From Serinicoccus chungangensis (GTDB lineage: Bacteria > Actinomycetota > Actinomycetes > Actinomycetales > Dermatophilaceae), in assembly GCF_006337125.1 (NCBI RefSeq), contig NZ_CP040887.1, positions 1,116,001 through 1,180,000 on the forward strand: DNA of 64,000 nt, given 5' to 3'. The notes under the pieces were generated by a model. It was not told the origin of the DNA. It saw only the letters and a program-made list of their open reading frames with translations, and made no database searches. The position numbers and the translations under genes were made by a program. Of this stretch, positions 9,074 to 17,187 are shown one piece after another (position 1 is the first letter of the stretch; the number at the start of each line of letters is the position of its first letter).

Positions 9074-9492
9074 CGTCGGGCCAGGTCGGCGACGGCCGCC
9101 GTCAGCCGCGCCTCGTCGAGGGGCCGGGAGAGGACGGCGTCGGCCTGGGACCAGGTCGCGAGCCAGCCGTCTCCGGGGCGCCCGGTCAGCACGAGGACCG
9201 GGGGGCAGTCGAAGAGCTCGTTCTTCAGCTGCCGGCAGACGCCCATCCCGCCGTAGGGCTGCGACTCGCCGTCCAGGATGAGCAGGTCGTAGTCGCCGTC
9301 CCGGGCCTCGATGAGGGCCACCTCGGGCGTGGCGCACTCCTTCCACCGCTCGATGACCACGTCGTCCGCCGGTCGCTCGCCGACGCCGACGCGCACGGCG
9401 TCCCGCACCGAGCGGTCGTTGCTGTAGAGCAGGACCGAGATGGAGGTGGTGGTGAGGCCGCCGGAGGCGGAGGGGACCGCGGGAGTGCTCAT
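9070..9492 (-). CDS. Stand-alone response-regulator receiver-like protein
   Basis: A 140-residue single-domain protein with a CheY-like fold pattern: [10 protein letters not shown] (beta 1), [11 protein letters not shown] (beta 3 with the likely phospho-acceptor Asp), [11 protein letters not shown] (beta 4) and [13 protein letters not shown] (beta 5). The usual acidic pair after beta 1 is Asn-Asp and the conserved Lys of the K-P motif is Arg, so phosphorylation may be altered. There is no output domain. ATG 9492 has a TAGGAT -10 box 7 nt upstream, divergent from ctaE. It overlaps trpD by 4 nt. The function is unknown; it could be a regulatory adaptor. Confidence 0.75.
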   Translation of the reverse strand: MSTPAVPSASGGLTTTSISVLLYSNDRSVRDAVRVGVGERPADDVVIERWKECATPEVALIEARDGDYDLLILDGESQPYGGMGVCRQLKNELFDCPPVLVLTGRPGDGWLATWSQADAVLSRPLDEARLTAAVADLARR

Positions 9493-9499
9493 GCCGGCG

Positions 9500-9505
9500 A
9501 TCCTA
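9500..9505 (-). promoter_or_regulatory. Leaderless -10 hexamer of the receiver/trpD operon
   Basis: TAGGAT on the minus strand ends 7 nt before the ATG at 9492. It lies back to back with the ctaE promoter in a 95-bp divergent region. Confidence 0.55.
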
Positions 9506-9575
9506 CCGAGCCGCCCGGAGGAAGCACAGGAGCGCCTGCGGCGGGGTGGCCGCGCGTGCTGTGCCGCGATGGGCC

Positions 9576-9581
9576 TAAGAT
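9576..9581 (+). promoter_or_regulatory. Leaderless -10 hexamer of the ctaE-qcrCAB operon
   Basis: TAAGAT ends 6 nt before the GTG at 9588. There is no Shine-Dalgarno sequence in the spacer. Confidence 0.6.
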
Positions 9582-9587
9582 GGGCCT

Positions 9588-10265
9588 GTGGCGACATCTC
9601 CTGCAGCAACCCTGAGCGACGCCGACCGGTTCCACGCGACCGCGCACGGACCGGCGACCCGGCCCAACATGGTCGCGGTCGGCACCATGGTCTGGCTGGG
9701 CAGCGAGATCATGTTCTTCGCCGGGCTGTTCGCGATGTACTTCACCATCCGCTCGGTCTCTCCCGACCTGTGGGCCGAGCGCACCGAGTACCTCGACGTC
9801 ACCTTCGCCACCATCAACACGATGATCCTCGTCATCTCCTCCGTGTGGTGCCAGTTCGGGGTGTGGAAGGCCGAGCGGGGCATCCCGCACCGGACCGGGA
9901 GCCTGTTCCACATCGGCAACCCCCTGGGCGACACCGGCTGGGGCATGCGGGAGTGGTACACCCTCACCTACCTCTTCGGCGCGACCTTCATCGCCGGGCA
10001 GGTGTGGGAGTACGCCACGCTGACCATGGAGGGTCTCACCCCCACCGCCGACCCCTACGGCTCGGTCTTCTTCATCACCACCGGCTTCCACGGCCTCCAC
10101 GTGACCGGCGGGCTCATCGCCTTCCTCCTCATCATCGGCCGCAGCTTCACCGCCAAGCGCTACACCCACGCGCAGGCCACCGGTGCGGTGGTCACCTCCT
10201 ACTACTGGCACTTCGTCGACGTGGTGTGGATCGCGTTGTTCGCGGTCATCTACCTGCTGCAATGA
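9588..10265 (+). CDS. ctaE: Cytochrome c oxidase subunit III
   Basis: Integral membrane subunit III of the aa3 oxidase, 225 residues. The helices begin at PNMVAVGTMVWLGSEIMFFAGLFAMY, and the family signatures YTLTYLFGATFIAGQVWEY, FFITTGFHGLHVTGG and YYWHFVDVVWIALF are intact. It stabilises subunit I and carries no metal centre. GTG 9588 follows a TAAGAT box by 6 nt. As in mycobacteria it is separated from ctaCDF and instead heads the qcrCAB operon, consistent with assembly of a bcc-aa3 supercomplex. Confidence 0.95.
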   Translation: MATSPAATLSDADRFHATAHGPATRPNMVAVGTMVWLGSEIMFFAGLFAMYFTIRSVSPDLWAERTEYLDVTFATINTMILVISSVWCQFGVWKAERGIPHRTGSLFHIGNPLGDTGWGMREWYTLTYLFGATFIAGQVWEYATLTMEGLTPTADPYGSVFFITTGFHGLHVTGGLIAFLLIIGRSFTAKRYTHAQATGAVVTSYYWHFVDVVWIALFAVIYLLQ

Positions 10266-10321
10266 GACGTCCGCGCCTCCGTCCCCGTCCCGCCGTCCCC
10301 GACCCCCGGAAGGACCGCCGA

Positions 10322-11125
10322 GTGAGTTTCCTCGCCGCCCGCCGTCGCAGCCCGCTGGCGCTGCTCGTGCTCCTGTTCCTGGGCCTGACCTTCACGGGCA
10401 CGGCCTACGCCGCCCTGCAGACCAACGTCCCGCCCGGGACCTCGGCCGAGGGCGCCTCCCAGGAGCAGCTCGACGAGGGCCGCGAGCTCTTCCTCGGCAA
10501 CTGCGCGTCCTGCCACGGGATCAACGCCGCGGGCAACGGCGAGGCCGGCCCCTCCCTCTACGGCGTCGGCGCCGCCGCGGTCGACTTCCAGGTCGCCACC
10601 GGCCGGATGCCGCTGCCCGCCCCGGGGGTCCAGGCCAAGCGCAACATCTCGCAGGTGCACTTCAGCGACGAGGAGATCACCGCCCTCGCCGTCTACGTCG
10701 ACTCCCTCGCCCCCGGCCCGGACGTGCCGGAGGAGCAGTGGCTCGACGCCTCCCAGGGTGATGCTGCCAACGGCGGCGCGGTCTACCGCACCAACTGCGC
10801 GATGTGCCACAACTCCTCGGGCACCGGGGGAGCGCTGACCCGGGGCAAGTACGCCCCCACCCTCATGGGCGTGGACGAGCAGCACATCTACGAGGCCATG
10901 CTCACCGGCCCGCAGTCCATGCCGGTCTTCAACGACCAGAACATCACCCCCGAGGAGAAGCGCGACGTGATCGCCTTCCTCAAGAGCGTCGAGGACGGCG
11001 CCAACGACCAGGGCGGTCACACGCTGGGCAGCCTGGGTCCGGCGGGCGACGCCCTCTTCGCCTGGACGATCGGCATCCTGGTCTTCATCGGGGCTGCCGT
11101 GTGGCTCGGACGAAAGGCGGCCTGA
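10322..11125 (+). CDS. qcrC: Cytochrome bc1 complex diheme cytochrome c subunit
   Basis: 267-residue membrane-anchored cytochrome with two covalent heme sites, CASCH at Cys61 and CAMCH at Cys159. It has an N-terminal hydrophobic helix (LALLVLLFLGLTFTGTAYA) and a C-terminal anchor (LFAWTIGILVFIGAAVWLG). The diheme form replaces soluble cytochrome c in actinobacteria and passes electrons directly to CtaC. GTG 10322 is preceded by GGAAGGA, a good ribosome site. The open frame extends far upstream, but that part overlaps ctaE and is rejected. Confidence 0.95.
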   Translation: MSFLAARRRSPLALLVLLFLGLTFTGTAYAALQTNVPPGTSAEGASQEQLDEGRELFLGNCASCHGINAAGNGEAGPSLYGVGAAAVDFQVATGRMPLPAPGVQAKRNISQVHFSDEEITALAVYVDSLAPGPDVPEEQWLDASQGDAANGGAVYRTNCAMCHNSSGTGGALTRGKYAPTLMGVDEQHIYEAMLTGPQSMPVFNDQNITPEEKRDVIAFLKSVEDGANDQGGHTLGSLGPAGDALFAWTIGILVFIGAAVWLGRKAA

Positions 11126-11128
11126 GGC

Positions 11129-12226
11129 ATGACGAACCCCCACCACGACGAGACCGCACCGGCGGTCCGCCAAGAGGCCGGCGCGCCGGCGAGGACCGAG
11201 CGCTTCGAGAACCCGGGGTTGCCTCCGCACGTGCCCCGCCGCGCCGATGTGGACCCCAAGGCCGCCAAGCGCGCCGAGATCCAGGTCGTCGTGCTGTTCA
11301 CGCTGTCGGCGCTGGCGTCCATCGCGTTCGTCGTCGCCTACTTCGTCATCGACCCGGACCTCAAGGGTTATCTGCTGGGCATCGGGGAGATCAACCTCTA
11401 CCACCTGGCCCTGGGTCTGACCATGGCCCTCTCCCTGCTCGGCATCGGGCTGGGGGCCATCCACTGGGCCAAGACGCTCATGCCAGACGAGGAGGTCGTG
11501 GAGCAGCGTCACCCGCAGGCCTCGAGCCAGGAGGACCGCGACGCGGTCGGTCAGACTCTGTCGCACGGATGGCGCAGCTCCCAGCTGAACCGGCGTTCGG
11601 CCATCCTCGGCTCGGCGGGGGGTGCGCTGGGCCTGTTCGCCCTGCCCGTCGTGGTGCCGGCCGTGGCCGGGCTGGGCCCGCGTCCCGGCGCGGAGCTCTA
11701 CACCACTCATTGGCAGGAGGGGACGCTGCTGCGCATCGACCCCTCCGGTGCCGGGATCCAGGCCGGGGAGGTCACGCCGGGGTCGGTCTTCCACGTCATG
11801 CCGGACGGATGGGTCGGCCACGAGGCGATCGAGGAGCACGGGGCGGAGGAGGTCATGGCGGCCAAGGCCCAGGACCAGGTGATCCTGGTTCGATTGGATC
11901 CCTCCCTCATCACCAGCCAGAAGCAGCGGGAGTGGGGCTTCGATGGCATCGTCGCGTACTCGAAGGTCTGCACCCACGTCGGCTGTCCCGTGGCGCTCTA
12001 CGAGCAGACGACCCACCACCTGCTGTGCCCGTGCCACCAGTCGACGTTCGACATGACCGACGACTGCAAGGTGATCTTCGGGCCGGCCAAGCGGGCGCTG
12101 CCCCAACTGCCGATCACCGTCGACGGCGACGGCTACATCGTGGCTGCCGGAGGATTCCGGGAGCCCGTCGGACCGAGCTTCTGGGAGCGCGAGCGCCCGG
12201 GCTTGTTGGGAGTTGAGGAGACATGA
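11129..12226 (+). CDS. qcrA: Cytochrome bc1 complex Rieske iron-sulfur subunit
   Basis: 365-residue actinobacterial Rieske protein with three hydrophobic segments (near residues 50-72, 87-112 and 158-180) and a C-terminal 2Fe-2S domain. The cluster motifs are complete: C-T-H-V-G-C at residues 281-286 and C-P-C-H at 300-303. It accepts electrons from menaquinol and passes them to the QcrC hemes. The N-terminal tail and extra helices are typical for actinobacteria and absent in mitochondria. Its ATGA junction with qcrB gives a 4-nt overlap. Confidence 0.95.
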   Translation: MTNPHHDETAPAVRQEAGAPARTERFENPGLPPHVPRRADVDPKAAKRAEIQVVVLFTLSALASIAFVVAYFVIDPDLKGYLLGIGEINLYHLALGLTMALSLLGIGLGAIHWAKTLMPDEEVVEQRHPQASSQEDRDAVGQTLSHGWRSSQLNRRSAILGSAGGALGLFALPVVVPAVAGLGPRPGAELYTTHWQEGTLLRIDPSGAGIQAGEVTPGSVFHVMPDGWVGHEAIEEHGAEEVMAAKAQDQVILVRLDPSLITSQKQREWGFDGIVAYSKVCTHVGCPVALYEQTTHHLLCPCHQSTFDMTDDCKVIFGPAKRALPQLPITVDGDGYIVAAGGFREPVGPSFWERERPGLLGVEET

Positions 12227-14031
12227 CGACACACGTCCCCCAGGGTGCCGGTCACCTGCGCACCGATGAGACCCCGCCGGAGCGGCCGGCCAGCCAGACC
12301 GACCAGTCCTCGCCGGACGCGAAGTTCCCGTCGATACTGACCTGGTCCGACGAGCGGGTCGGCACCGCCAAGGGCCTGCGTTTCGCCCTGAAGAAGGTCT
12401 TCCCCGACCACTGGAGCTTCCTGCTCGGCGAGATCGCGATGTACTCGATGATCATCGCGCTCCTCACCGGAACGTTCCTCACCCTGTGGTACGTCCCGAG
12501 CATGGGCCACGTGGTCTACGACGGCGAGTACGTCCCACTCAAGGGCATCGGCATGTCCGAGGCATACGCCTCCACCCTCGACATCAGCTTCGAGGTCAGG
12601 GGTGGCCTGCTCATCCGGCAGCTGCACCACTGGTCCGCGCTCTTCTTCATCGTCGGCATCGCGCTGCACGCGGCCCGGGTGTTCTTCACCGGCGCCTTCC
12701 GCAAGCCGCGCGAGCTCAACTGGGTCATCGGCGTCGTCATGTCGCTGCTGGCGATCATCGAGGGTTTCGCCGGGTACTCGCTCCCCGACGACCTGCTGTC
12801 CGGCACCGGCATCCGGGCGATGTACGGCTTCATGATGTCGGCCCCCGTCATCGGGACCTGGATGACCTACCTCGTCTTCGGCGGCGAGTTCCCTGGTGAG
12901 TCCATCATCCCGCGCCTCTACATCGCGCACGTGCTGCTCATCCCCGCGATCCTCGTCGGGCTCTTCGTCCTGCACCTCGCCCTCGTCGTGGTCCACAAGC
13001 ACACCCAGTACCCCGGGCCGGGACGGACCAACGACAACGTCGTCGGCTTCCCGATCATGCCGGTGTACGCCGCCAAGGCCGGCGGGTTCTTCTTCGTCGT
13101 CTTCGGGATCACCGCGCTGGTCTCGGCCCTGGTGCAGATCAACGGGGTGTGGGTCTACGGGCCCTACGACCCCACCCAGGTGACGGCGGGCAGCCAGCCG
13201 GACTTCTACATGTGGTTCTCCGACGGCGCGCTGCGCCTGCTCCCGGGATGGCTGGAGTTCACCCTCTTCGGGACCGTCTGGAGCTTCAACATCTTCCTGG
13301 GTTCCCTGGTCCTGCTCCCCCTGGTGTTCGTGGTGATGGGTGCCTACCCGTTCCTCGAGGCCTGGGTCACCGGCGACAAGCGCGAGCACCACGTCCTGCA
13401 GCGGCCGCGCAACGCCCCGACCCGCACGGCGATCGGCATGGCGGCCATCTCGATGTACCTCGTGCTGGCGCTGGCCTGCGTCAACGACATCCTGGCCATC
13501 AAGCTGGGGTTGTCGATCAACGACCTGACGATCCTCTTCCGGACCATGTTCTTCGTGCTCCCGGTCCTGGTGTTCTTCGTGGTCAAGCGGTTGTGCCTGT
13601 CGTTGCAGCGGCACGACCGCGAGCGCGTCCTGCACGGCAACGAGACCGGGCGCATCGTCCGCACCCCCGAGGGTCGGTTCTTCGAGGCGCACGAGCCGCT
13701 GGACGAGTTCGAGCGCTGGGCCCTGGTGGACTACGACACGCCGCAGCCGCTGGGTCTGACCCAGGGCCCGGACGTCGACAGCCGCGGGGTCGCCCGACGC
13801 CGTGGCCCGCTCGCCGGCGTGCAGGCGGCGGTGTCCTCGTTCTTCTACAAGGACGCGGTCACGGCGGTGACGCCGGCGGAGCTGGCCGCTGCCCACCACC
13901 ACGGCGAGCACGACGCGCTCGAGGGGTCCTCGACCCCGCAGCTGGGCGTGCCGGTCAACGACAGCACCGGTGACGACGACTTCACCGATGTGCACGGCTC
14001 CGCGGTCCAGGCGCCCCCGCACCATCGCTGA
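12223..14031 (+). CDS. qcrB: Cytochrome bc1 complex cytochrome b subunit
   Basis: 602-residue menaquinol-oxidising cytochrome b. The heme-ligand histidine pairs are in LHHWSALFFIVGIALHAARV and the later HVLLIPAILVGLFVLHLALVVVH region, and EGFAGYSLPDDLLSG corresponds to the Qo-site segment. The C-terminus is extended beyond the core by a hydrophilic tail, as in other actinobacterial QcrB. A perfect hairpin at 14048 follows the gene. It forms the bcc complex with QcrC and QcrA and, with CtaC-F, the supercomplex that drives proton translocation. Confidence 0.96.
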   Translation: MTTHVPQGAGHLRTDETPPERPASQTDQSSPDAKFPSILTWSDERVGTAKGLRFALKKVFPDHWSFLLGEIAMYSMIIALLTGTFLTLWYVPSMGHVVYDGEYVPLKGIGMSEAYASTLDISFEVRGGLLIRQLHHWSALFFIVGIALHAARVFFTGAFRKPRELNWVIGVVMSLLAIIEGFAGYSLPDDLLSGTGIRAMYGFMMSAPVIGTWMTYLVFGGEFPGESIIPRLYIAHVLLIPAILVGLFVLHLALVVVHKHTQYPGPGRTNDNVVGFPIMPVYAAKAGGFFFVVFGITALVSALVQINGVWVYGPYDPTQVTAGSQPDFYMWFSDGALRLLPGWLEFTLFGTVWSFNIFLGSLVLLPLVFVVMGAYPFLEAWVTGDKREHHVLQRPRNAPTRTAIGMAAISMYLVLALACVNDILAIKLGLSINDLTILFRTMFFVLPVLVFFVVKRLCLSLQRHDRERVLHGNETGRIVRTPEGRFFEAHEPLDEFERWALVDYDTPQPLGLTQGPDVDSRGVARRRGPLAGVQAAVSSFFYKDAVTAVTPAELAAAHHHGEHDALEGSSTPQLGVPVNDSTGDDDFTDVHGSAVQAPPHHR

Positions 14032-14047
14032 GCACGAGCCCGACGGG

Positions 14048-14083
14048 CCGCGCCCCGCCCCGGAGACGGACGGCGGGGCGCGG
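14048..14083 (+). terminator. Hairpin terminator after qcrB
   Basis: CCGCGCCCCGCC (14048-14059) pairs perfectly over 12 bp with 14072-14083 across a 12-nt loop, starting 16 nt after the qcrB stop. Confidence 0.7.
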
Positions 14084-14134
14084 TCATGTCCGGGCAGCGA
14101 CCGTGCCGCGGACCCGGCCGGGGAACCGCTGGTG

Positions 14135-14470
14135 ATGTCGCGGGAGGAGTTCGAGGACGCGGTCGGGGACTCCTTGGACCTCGTGCCCGAGCCGCTCATG
14201 GCACGGCTCGACAACGTCGTCTTCCTCGTCGAGGACGAGCCCCCGCCCGACGAGCCCGACCTGCTCGGCCTCTACGACGGCATCCCGCTCACCGAACGGG
14301 ACTGGGGCGCGCAGCTGCCGGACCGCATCTTCATCTACCGCGGGCCGCTGCTGCGACTCTGCACCGATCGTGACGAGCTCCTGGACGAGATCGCGGTCAC
14401 GGTGGTGCACGAGATCGCCCACCACTTCGGGATCGACGACGCCCGCCTGCACGAGCTCGGGTGGGGCTGA
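14135..14470 (+). CDS. Metallopeptidase family protein (zincin-like, DUF1025 type)
   Basis: 111-residue protein with a zinc-protease motif HEIAHHFGID close to the C-terminus and an N-terminal MSREEFEDAVGDSLDLVPEP that matches small bacterial zincin-like proteins. The catalytic Glu and both His of HExxH are present; the third ligand is probably the following Asp. Known homologues are uncharacterised, so the substrate is unknown. ATG 14135 is chosen by homology; GTG 14132 is adjacent and equally possible. It lies between qcrB and a RAM-domain gene, a neighbourhood common in actinobacteria. Confidence 0.75.
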   Translation: MSREEFEDAVGDSLDLVPEPLMARLDNVVFLVEDEPPPDEPDLLGLYDGIPLTERDWGAQLPDRIFIYRGPLLRLCTDRDELLDEIAVTVVHEIAHHFGIDDARLHELGWG

Positions 14471-14481
14471 CCGCCTCGGGC

Positions 14482-14487
14482 TACAGT
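14482..14487 (+). promoter_or_regulatory. Leaderless -10 hexamer of the RAM-domain gene
   Basis: TACAGT ends 6 nt before the GTG at 14494, immediately downstream of the metallopeptidase stop. Confidence 0.5.
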
Positions 14488-14493
14488 GAGCGG

Positions 14494-14775
14494 GTGATTT
14501 CTGCCATCGTCATGATCAAGGCCGAGGTCGGTCGCATCCCCGAGGTCGCCCAGGAGATCGCCGAGATCGAGGGCATCCGGGAGGTCTACTCCGTGACCGG
14601 CGACGTCGACCTCGTCGCGATCGCGCGGGTCAACCGGCACGAGGAGTTCGCCGACGTCATCGCCGACCGGCTCAACAAGGTCGGCGGGGTGCTGGAGACC
14701 ACCACGCACATCTCCTTCCGGGCCTACTCCTCCTCCGACCTCGAGGCCGGCTTCTCCCTCGGCCTGGAGCACTAG
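14494..14775 (+). CDS. Lrp/AsnC ligand-binding (RAM) domain protein without HTH
   Basis: 93 residues covering only the effector-binding RAM fold of Lrp/AsnC regulators: ISAIVMIKAEVGRIPEVAQE, EIEGIREVYSVTGDVDLVAI and VGGVLETTTHISF. The DNA-binding helix-turn-helix is absent. Such stand-alone RAM proteins usually form ring oligomers that bind amino acids, and they may modulate full-length Lrp proteins. GTG 14494 follows TACAGT by 6 nt. It converges with the leftward exonuclease gene. Confidence 0.85.
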   Translation: MISAIVMIKAEVGRIPEVAQEIAEIEGIREVYSVTGDVDLVAIARVNRHEEFADVIADRLNKVGGVLETTTHISFRAYSSSDLEAGFSLGLEH

Positions 14776-14819
14776 GACCCGCCGGGGGGACCGCGCGTCG
14801 ACCTCGGGGTCGGCCCGCG

Positions 14820-16640
14820 TCAGGCGGGCAGGGCGCCGACCGGTCGCTCGACCGGCTGCGGCAGGTGCTCCCGGACGTCGCCGGTGGCCGACCACGACGC
14901 CGCCCCGGGCTCGAGCAGGGCGCGGCTCGCGCCGGCGCCCCCCACGGGGCAGGTCCACTCGCCCTCCAGGTCCACCAGCCGGACGCCGGGGGTCTCCAGC
15001 CAGCGCAGCACCAGCTCGGTCTCCTCCGGCAGCGCCGCCGGGTCGCCCCCGTCGGGCCGGGAGACCACCTCCGCGGTCTCCCGCAGCGCCTCGACGTAGG
15101 GGAGAGGGTCCGCACCGCGCGGGCTGAGGCAGGCGCCGGCGAGCCGGCCGTAGCGGACGCAGACGAGCTCCCAGCCGCCCTCCTCACCCCGCCGGGCGGC
15201 GACCACCTCGGGGGAGCGGGTCAGCGGTCGCAGCCGCTGACCACGGGCCGTGGCCCGCACCAGGGCCATCATCCGGTCGCGCAGCGTGCGAGCCTCCTCG
15301 AAGCGCTCCTGGCCGGCCAGCTCGTCCAGCCTGGACCGCAGGGCGGCCACGACGTCGGTGGTGCTCCCGACCAGCGCGCGTCCCGCCTGCTGGGCCACCT
15401 GGGCGTAGTCCTCCTTGCTCTGCGCCCCGACGCACGGACCACCGCACCGGCCGATCTCCAGCAGCACGCAGGCGCTCGAACCGGGCGAGCGCTCGGAGAG
15501 CCGCCGGGTGCACTGCCGCAGGGGGAGGACCTCGTGCAGGGCCGTGACGGCGGCCTCGGCGGTCCGCCTCGAGCCGAACGGACCGGCATACTGCGCGCGG
15601 TCGTCCCGAACCGAGCGGACCACGGACAACCGGGGGAACGGCTCGTCGGTGAGGCGCACCCACACGGCCTTCTCCGGGTGGCGGGACCGGCGGTTGTAGC
15701 GCGGCTTGTGCTCGGCGATGAGCCGCAGCTCCCGCACCGAGGCCTCGAGGGCGGTGGCGCACACGATGGGGGTCAGGGAGTCGGCGAGCCCCACCATCTC
15801 CGCCATCCGGCGACGGTTCTCCGAGGCGGTGAAGTAGGTGAGGGTGCGCCGTCGCAGGTCGGTGGCGGTGCCGACGTAGAGAGGGGTGCCGGCGCGGTCG
15901 CGGAAGACGTAGACGCCCGGCGCCGACGGCATGCCCTCCGCCAGGACCCGCTTGCGTCGCTGCGCCGGGCTGACCCGCGAGCTGTAGGACTGCAGCTCCT
16001 CGAGGGTGTGCACCCCGAGGTTGCCCACCCGCTCGACCAGCCCGTGCAGGACGTCGACGGTGGCCCGGGCGTCGTGGAGCGCCCGGTGGTCGGGCGTCGT
16101 CACCGAGCCGAACAACCGGGCCAGGCTGGCGAGCTTGTGGTTGGGGGCCTCGTCCTTGTGCACGAGCTGGCGGGCCAGCCGCACCGTGTCCAGGACGGGG
16201 AAGGCCGGCCAGGGGTGCCCGGTCTCGGAGGCGGCCGCCTTGAGGAAGGCCACGTCGAAACCGGCGTTGTGGGCGACGAGGACGCTGCCCCGGGCGAACT
16301 CGAGGAACTGCGGCAGCACGACGGAGATGGGCGGCGCCTCCACCACCATGGCATTGGTGATGCCCGTCAGGACGGTGATGAACCCGGGGATGGGCGTGGC
16401 CGGGCGGACCAGCGTCTGGAGCTCGCCCAGGACCTCACCGCCCCGGACCTTGACCGCACCGACCTCGGTGATCTGGGAGCCGGAGGGCGACCCTCCGGTG
16501 GTCTCGAGGTCGACGACCACGAAGGTCACCTCGGACAACGGGGTGCCGAGGTCGCCGAAGGTCTGCTGCGTGTAGGTCACCGGGCGGCCCGGGTCGGGAG
16601 GAGGGCCCGACGGCCCCCGACTCGTGTCCAGCGTCTGCAT
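14820..16640 (-). CDS. DEDD exonuclease fused to UvrC-like GIY-YIG domain
   Basis: 606-residue fusion. Residues about 20-195 form a DnaQ/PolC-type 3'-5' exonuclease (FVVVDLETTGG, LVAHNAGFDVAFL, then the HRALHDARATVDVL block). After a linker comes a GIY-YIG nuclease module (APGVYVFRDRAGTPLYVGTA, about residue 230) and UvrC-like sequence with a UvrB-interaction type region (DELAGQERFEEARTLRDRM). Homologues such as Rv2191 have this architecture; a role in DNA repair or processing is inferred and the substrate is unknown. ATG 16640 has a TAGCCT box 7 nt upstream. Confidence 0.9.
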   Translation of the reverse strand: MQTLDTSRGPSGPPPDPGRPVTYTQQTFGDLGTPLSEVTFVVVDLETTGGSPSGSQITEVGAVKVRGGEVLGELQTLVRPATPIPGFITVLTGITNAMVVEAPPISVVLPQFLEFARGSVLVAHNAGFDVAFLKAAASETGHPWPAFPVLDTVRLARQLVHKDEAPNHKLASLARLFGSVTTPDHRALHDARATVDVLHGLVERVGNLGVHTLEELQSYSSRVSPAQRRKRVLAEGMPSAPGVYVFRDRAGTPLYVGTATDLRRRTLTYFTASENRRRMAEMVGLADSLTPIVCATALEASVRELRLIAEHKPRYNRRSRHPEKAVWVRLTDEPFPRLSVVRSVRDDRAQYAGPFGSRRTAEAAVTALHEVLPLRQCTRRLSERSPGSSACVLLEIGRCGGPCVGAQSKEDYAQVAQQAGRALVGSTTDVVAALRSRLDELAGQERFEEARTLRDRMMALVRATARGQRLRPLTRSPEVVAARRGEEGGWELVCVRYGRLAGACLSPRGADPLPYVEALRETAEVVSRPDGGDPAALPEETELVLRWLETPGVRLVDLEGEWTCPVGGAGASRALLEPGAASWSATGDVREHLPQPVERPVGALPA

Positions 16641-16647
16641 ACCGCCG

Positions 16648-16653
16648 AGGCTA
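16648..16653 (-). promoter_or_regulatory. Leaderless -10 hexamer of the DEDD exonuclease gene
   Basis: TAGCCT on the minus strand ends 7 nt before the ATG at 16640. Confidence 0.5.
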
Positions 16654-16726
16654 GGCGCGGGGACCGACAGACCGCGGGAGGACACCGGCCGCGCGGTGGG
16701 TCGCGGGGTATGTCGGTCCCCGCCCC

Positions 16727-16732
16727 TAGCGT
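16727..16732 (+). promoter_or_regulatory. Putative -10 hexamer of the Cys-motif small protein gene
   Basis: TAGCGT would start transcription near 16739, leaving a short leader that contains a near-perfect AAGGAGGTGG ribosome site 7 nt before the ATG at 16757. Confidence 0.45.
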
Positions 16733-16756
16733 CGTCGTCATGAAGGAGGTGGACCC

Positions 16757-17104
16757 ATGTCCATGCACCCGACCACACCATCGACCCCGCACGACCGGGC
16801 GGTCACGCTCATCGACTGTCAGACGTGCCCGGTCCGCGGACGCCACTGCGGGGACTGCTTCGTGCCCGTCCTCGGGCGCCTCTGGCTGGAGGACCCGGTG
16901 CCGGTGTCGCGCCCCCGGGCCGCCCCGACGGCCCAGGTGCCGCCGGACGGGCCCGAGCCGGCCGGGCAGCCGGGGACCGCACGGCTGGACAGCGACGAGC
17001 TGGCGGCCGTCGGTGCCTTCGTGCGGGCCGGGCTGGTCACGCCCGACGACGCGCAGGGCGTCCGGGCGGTCGTCGAGCCGGCTCGCCGCGCCGCCGCGGG
17101 CTGA
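16757..17104 (+). CDS. Small conserved protein with CxxCPVRGxxCxxC motif
   Basis: 115-residue actinobacterial protein of unknown function. The N-terminal third has four closely spaced cysteines in CQTCPVRGRHCGDC, a likely metal-binding knuckle. The rest is proline/alanine rich and ends in a short helical segment (SDELAAVGAFVRAGLV). ATG 16757 has an excellent AGGAGG site 7 nt upstream; an internal ATG at 16763 is possible. It is divergent from the exonuclease gene. I recognise the type as commonly adjacent to that exonuclease but cannot assign a role. Confidence 0.7.
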   Translation: MSMHPTTPSTPHDRAVTLIDCQTCPVRGRHCGDCFVPVLGRLWLEDPVPVSRPRAAPTAQVPPDGPEPAGQPGTARLDSDELAAVGAFVRAGLVTPDDAQGVRAVVEPARRAAAG

Positions 17105-17118
17105 CGTCCGCGGGCCCC

Positions 17119-17167
17119 GACCCGGACCAGGACCCAGACCCGGACCAGGACCCAGACCCGGACCAGG
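17119..17167. repeat. 18-bp tandem repeat between convergent genes
   Basis: GACCCGGACCAGGACCCA is repeated back to back at 17119-17136 and 17137-17154, with a third partial copy to 17167. It lies in the gap between the small Cys-motif gene and the fatty acyl-CoA ligase stop. Confidence 0.85.
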
Positions 17168-17187
17168 GCCCGGGGTCCGGGCCGGCG

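Noticed and set aside
10250..14214. Two long leftward open frames opposite qcrCAB
   Set aside because: Antisense shadows of qcrC, qcrA and qcrB; low-complexity translations and no ribosome sites.
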